Shown here piece by piece: positions 60,968 to 64,000 of a stretch of 64,000 nt of DNA. Each line of letters opens with the position of its first letter. The first letter of the stretch is position 1. Source of the stretch: Aliivibrio fischeri (lineage in GTDB: Bacteria; Pseudomonadota; Gammaproteobacteria; Enterobacterales; Vibrionaceae); contig NZ_WOBR01000003.1 in NCBI RefSeq assembly GCF_009727955.1, positions 180,069-244,068 on the forward strand, written 5' to 3'. The notes below the pieces were generated by a model. It did not search any database, was not told where the DNA came from, and was given only the letters and a program-made list of their open reading frames with translations. The translations under genes were made by a program, and so were the position numbers.

Positions 60968-62176
60968 ATGAGTATTTTTCGTTTTCCACCACTAGTATGG
61001 CTTGGGATCGGGATTTTAATTATCAGTCTAGGGATCAGACAATCGTTCGGCATTTTTATGATGCCAATATCAGAGCACTTCCAAACAGGTCGTGAATTTT
61101 TCAGTTTTGCTATTGCACTACAAAACCTTTTATTTGGTATTTTCCAACCATTTATAGGCATGGCATCTGACAAATGGGGCTCTAAACGCATTATCATTAT
61201 TGGTGCTATCGCTTATGCATTAGGTCTTGCTCTCACGTCTATAACAACTGAATCAAGTATGCTTTATGTCTCTCTTGGTGCATTAGTTGGCCTTGGATTA
61301 AGTGCAACAAGCTATGTGATCATTTTAGGAGCGGTAGCAAAAGTGGTTCCTGCTGAGCACGCAGCTAAAGCATTTGGCTTAACGACAGCCGCTGGTTCAT
61401 TTGGTATGTTTGCCATGATCCCTGGTGCACAAACGCTGCTACACGATTTTAACTGGCAAATTGCAATGCAAGTGTTTGCAATGTTATGTACGCTTATGGC
61501 GGCTTTTGCGTTATTTATGAAAACCGCAAAACCAAGCTCACAAACAGCAGCAATAGAAGACACTCAAACCCTTACTGAAGCGCTAAAAGAGGCATTTTCA
61601 CATAAAGGATACTGGCTAATTCATGCTGGGTTCTTTGTATGTGGCTTCCATGTAATGTTTATTGCAACGCATTTACCAAGTTATTTAGCAGATAAACACT
61701 TACCAGCATCAAGCGCGGCCATGGCACTGGCTTATGTTGGCATCTTCAATATCTTTGGATCTTACTTCTGGGGTGTAATGGGTGACAAATTCAACAAGCG
61801 TCATGTTATGTCTGCGTTGTATTTTGTACGTACCATTGTGATTGGCGCATTCGTAACTTTACCGGTAACAGAACATACAGCAGCTATCTTCGGCGGTGCA
61901 ATTGGTTTCTGTTGGTTAGGTACAGTGCCGTTAACCTCTGGATTAGTTCGTCAAATCTTCGGTGCGCGTTACTTATCGACTTTATATGGCTTAGTGTTCT
62001 TTACTCACCAAGTGGGCAGCTTTTTAGGGGCTTGGGCTGGTGGTCGTATTTACGATTATTACGGTTCTTACGAGCCAATTTGGTGGTCTACAGTTGTGCT
62101 TGCTTTCTGTGCGGCATTAATTCATTTACCAATAAATGATAAACCAGTAGAAAGACTGAGATTACAAACTGCATAA
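60968..62176 (+). CDS. MFS transporter (OFA/MCT-like)
   Basis: This is a 402-residue transporter with 12 helices of the major facilitator superfamily. The conserved loop after helix 2 is GMASDKWGSKRIIIIGA, a variant of GxLaDrxGRkr. The N-terminus (SIFRFPPLVWLGIGILIISL, then RQSFGIFMMPI) is typical of the oxalate/formate-antiporter or monocarboxylate-like branch. The immediate upstream His-rich gene suggests metal or metal-complex export, but this is inference. A terminator follows. Confidence 0.8.
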   Translation: MSIFRFPPLVWLGIGILIISLGIRQSFGIFMMPISEHFQTGREFFSFAIALQNLLFGIFQPFIGMASDKWGSKRIIIIGAIAYALGLALTSITTESSMLYVSLGALVGLGLSATSYVIILGAVAKVVPAEHAAKAFGLTTAAGSFGMFAMIPGAQTLLHDFNWQIAMQVFAMLCTLMAAFALFMKTAKPSSQTAAIEDTQTLTEALKEAFSHKGYWLIHAGFFVCGFHVMFIATHLPSYLADKHLPASSAAMALAYVGIFNIFGSYFWGVMGDKFNKRHVMSALYFVRTIVIGAFVTLPVTEHTAAIFGGAIGFCWLGTVPLTSGLVRQIFGARYLSTLYGLVFFTHQVGSFLGAWAGGRIYDYYGSYEPIWWSTVVLAFCAALIHLPINDKPVERLRLQTA

Positions 62177-62202
62177 ATGTATCTCAGAGCAATACGAATA
62201 AC

Positions 62203-62235
62203 AAAGCCGATACTCGTCATGTGTATCGGCTTTTT
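62203..62235 (+). terminator. Terminator of the MFS gene
   Basis: AAAGCCGATAC (62203-62213) pairs with GTATCGGCTTT (62223-62233) with a 9-base loop and T-run, next to the end of the minus-strand YcdX-like gene. Confidence 0.86.
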
Positions 62236-62264
62236 GGTGTCTATTAGCAGTTCAGTTTTATCAG

Positions 62265-63011
62265 TTAATACAAACTCTCAAATTCTGGAATAGCTGGCTT
62301 TCCTCTTAACAGAAGAAAATTAAGAAAACGGGAGGTCGATGTTGTAATGATTTTATCTTCTGCAATCTCGTATTTTTCAAGCAATGCTATCGCCAGATCT
62401 AACCGCGCAATTTCCTCACAAAAATGAGCATCAGACCCTGTTGTAAAGTACACACCAATCTCTTTGCCTATTTCAACAATTTTATCGCAACGAACATCAC
62501 TTCCTTTACGGCTTTTTCCTGTTAACGATGTGTTGTTTACTTCTATTGCAACGTTATATTCTTTTGCGCATTGTAAGACTCGTTCAATATCAAACGGATA
62601 ATTAGGGTTTCCTGAATGGCCAAGCACATCAATACGCCCACTTTTTATCACATTAAGCAAAGCGGCGGTATGTTCTGCTTCACTTGCAGGCGCAAATACA
62701 GGTTCATGAAAACTCGCAATAACCCAATCTAAATGTTGATCTGACGAAAAAGGCAAATCTATTTCACCTTTCACATTTAATATATTTGCTTCAACACCAC
62801 GAAGAATACCAACTTGATGAAGAAAGCGGGGCAAAATTCTCTGATTATTGAAATACCAGTAATGGGGGGCTCCCGGCATCTCAGGAGCATGATCAGTGGT
62901 ACAAAGAAGTTTTAACCCCTTATTCTGTGCGGATTGTGCGTTTTCAATGATCGTACTATAAGCATGACCACTAGCAAGAGTGTGTGTGTGGGTATCAACA
63001 ACAACGTTCAT
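62265..63011 (-). CDS. YcdX-like PHP-domain phosphatase
   Basis: This 248-residue metal-dependent hydrolase of the PHP superfamily has the YcdX-type motifs [54 protein letters not shown] and GSDAHF. E. coli YcdX is a trinuclear-zinc phosphatase linked to swarming. It is the third gene of a minus-strand operon after YggD-like and YggC-like genes, with nine-base gaps. Confidence 0.88.
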   Translation of the reverse strand: MNVVVDTHTHTLASGHAYSTIIENAQSAQNKGLKLLCTTDHAPEMPGAPHYWYFNNQRILPRFLHQVGILRGVEANILNVKGEIDLPFSSDQHLDWVIASFHEPVFAPASEAEHTAALLNVIKSGRIDVLGHSGNPNYPFDIERVLQCAKEYNVAIEVNNTSLTGKSRKGSDVRCDKIVEIGKEIGVYFTTGSDAHFCEEIARLDLAIALLEKYEIAEDKIITTSTSRFLNFLLLRGKPAIPEFESLY

Positions 63012-63020
63012 TCTTCTCTC

Positions 63021-63755
63021 CTACTGAATTTCAAACGATCCATTTTGATTCATATACAAATTCAAATCAGCTTTAATACTATGATTGAGTACTTTCTCTA
63101 CATTTATCGCATCTGAATTCTCATAAAATGCTAATGCATCCTCTTCTGATACTCCACCCCGTATTTTACGATTAACCAATCTGTCTTTTAAAAACTCCGC
63201 ATCCGTATCAATAAATACAGTAAAATCAGCAAGTTTATATAGTTCGCTCCAAACAGGCTCATCCAGTAATAACCAGTTCCCTTCTACTACTACAATATTT
63301 TTATTAACCTGAATCGCATCATCAACAGGATCATGCAAATTACGGTCATAATAAGGCCACTTTGGAGCCTGAGTTTTCAGCTGTTTTAATTTACGAATAA
63401 GATCCGTGAGATTAAACGTTTCAAACCCACCTTTAATGCTTCTTAACGAGATGGTTTCGCCATTTCTTTGTGTGGTATTACTTTCTAAAATTTCATTGGT
63501 GTAATGAAAACCATCAAATGGCAATACTTGAAGTGGCTCAATGGACGAAGATTGCTGAGATAAATACTCCCAAAAGGCAGCCAATGTTGACTTACCACTT
63601 CCTGGGGGAGCGCAAAGAAAAATAACGACTCGTTCTTCTTGCTCTTGATATAACCGAGTAAATTTTTCCACTAACGGTTTGTGAATTCTTGCGATGTCTT
63701 TATCTGGGAAAAACGCTTCGGTATCAAAACCACTAACATTTAAATTCACTTTCAT
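63021..63755 (-). CDS. yggC: YggC-like P-loop kinase
   Basis: This 244-residue P-loop kinase resembles uridine or pantothenate kinases: FLCAPPGSGKSTLAAFWEYL gives Walker A, then FDGFHYTN, WPYYDRNLHDPVDDA, VVEGNWLLLDEPVW and a LID-like VNRKIRGGVSEEDA. The order matches E. coli YggC, whose substrate is not established; relatives phosphorylate sugars or nucleosides. It lies between the YggD/MtlR-like and YcdX-like genes. Confidence 0.88.
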   Translation of the reverse strand: MKVNLNVSGFDTEAFFPDKDIARIHKPLVEKFTRLYQEQEERVVIFLCAPPGSGKSTLAAFWEYLSQQSSSIEPLQVLPFDGFHYTNEILESNTTQRNGETISLRSIKGGFETFNLTDLIRKLKQLKTQAPKWPYYDRNLHDPVDDAIQVNKNIVVVEGNWLLLDEPVWSELYKLADFTVFIDTDAEFLKDRLVNRKIRGGVSEEDALAFYENSDAINVEKVLNHSIKADLNLYMNQNGSFEIQ

Positions 63756-63764
63756 TTGGAAACC

Positions 63765-64000
63765 TTATTGAGTGATTTCCTCTTCTATCTTTTCTAATAA
63801 CATTTCACAGGAAAGTTTGAGAACGGTTTTTATTAGAGACTCATATCTCATTTGAGAAAAGACTTCAAAAGAAGAAAACTTTAACTGATTGATTGACTCA
63901 AGATAAAAGCTGTCTTGCTGTGTTGATAATATCGCTTGATTACTAATAAAGTCATAGATCATATCATCACCAAATGACAGTTTATTTGGCTGACTTTGCG
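63765..64000 (-). CDS. yggD: YggD/MtlR-family protein, 3' part
   Basis: The frame is open to the right window edge, so about 78 C-terminal residues are seen. FGDDMIYDFISNQAIL, YLESINQLKFSSFEVFSQ and RYESLIKTVLKL align well from memory with the E. coli YggD/MtlR C-terminus, in which FADDITWDFISN and KFADFAVWSEARFSGMVKTAL occur. It lies nine bases before yggC, so it is the first known gene of this operon. The MtlR family regulates mannitol use; YggD is a related regulator or, as later reported, a fumarase-type enzyme. Function here is not settled. Confidence 0.75.
   Translation of the reverse strand, partial: QSQPNKLSFGDDMIYDFISNQAILSTQQDSFYLESINQLKFSSFEVFSQMRYESLIKTVLKLSCEMLLEKIEEEITQ

Noticed and set aside
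1-64000. CRISPR arrays, IS elements, integron attC sites, tRNA and rRNA genes
   Set aside because: No regularly spaced repeats, transposase genes, tRNA-like folds or rRNA-like conserved blocks were recognised anywhere in the window.

Overview
The window is AT-rich gammaproteobacterial DNA and looks like a member of the Vibrionaceae, most likely the Aliivibrio (Vibrio fischeri) group. The pointers are a FRase I-type flavin reductase/nitroreductase, an H-NOX/hybrid-kinase pair as in V. fischeri, MshC/D/O/P/Q-like pilus genes, a TtrS/ThsS-like sulfur two-component system and two chemoreceptors. There is no rRNA, tRNA, ribosomal or replication gene, and the mix of accessory metabolism, transport and sensing fits the second chromosome. 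That placement is inference. No IS element, prophage, integron or CRISPR array is visible. Both ends cut genes: the 3' part of a NemA-like ene-reductase on the left and the 3' part of a YggD/MtlR-family gene on the right.

Layout. 1-8.8 kb: NemA-like end, EamA exporter, Gfo/Idh/MocA oxidoreductase, GNAT acetyltransferase, a MerR-methyltransferase fusion divergent from a FRase I-like flavoenzyme, two microproteins, and an HlyD/ATPase/ABC-2 permease export operon. 8.9-17.4 kb: small envelope proteins, a LuxR-type regulator, a dCache chemoreceptor, a GH2 beta-mannosidase and a LysR regulator. 17.5-29.6 kb: a Rossmann protein, then a TtrSR/ThsSR-like two-component system divergent from a rhodanese / flavo-iron-sulfur (HdrA+HdrC-like) / HdrB-like / TVP38 operon, followed by an ynjBCDF-type ABC and CDP-alcohol phosphotransferase operon. 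29.7-41.3 kb: NCS2 purine permease with a PurR-like box, Aer-like receptor, M3 peptidase, lipoprotein alpha/beta hydrolase, a TetR/metallo-beta-lactamase-fold divergent pair with a palindromic operator, gamma-glutamyltransferase and a YdcF-type protein. 41.4-46.8 kb: DMSO-reductase-type dmsABC with divergent NapF-like and TorD-like maturation genes; the shared promoter region carries a NarP/NarL-type 7-2-7 site and an FNR-like site. 47.2-53.8 kb: an mshCDOPQ-like minor pilin and adhesin operon without the major pilin or assembly motor. 53.8-64 kb: M14 carboxypeptidase-like enzyme, POT-type transporter, H-NOX nitric oxide sensor with hybrid kinase, a lipoprotein, a secreted three-repeat protein, a His-rich microprotein with an MFS transporter, and a YcdX-yggC-yggD operon.

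How they fit together. The most system-like region is 18.2-29.6 kb. A PhnD-domain kinase with its FixJ-type regulator sits back to back with an anchored rhodanese and a cytoplasmic electron-transfer module resembling heterodisulfide reductase, which suggests control of sulfane-sulfur or thiosulfate metabolism. The dms region is a complete anaerobic respiratory unit with recognisable control sites. Several small genes below normal annotation size have good ribosome-binding sites and are listed.
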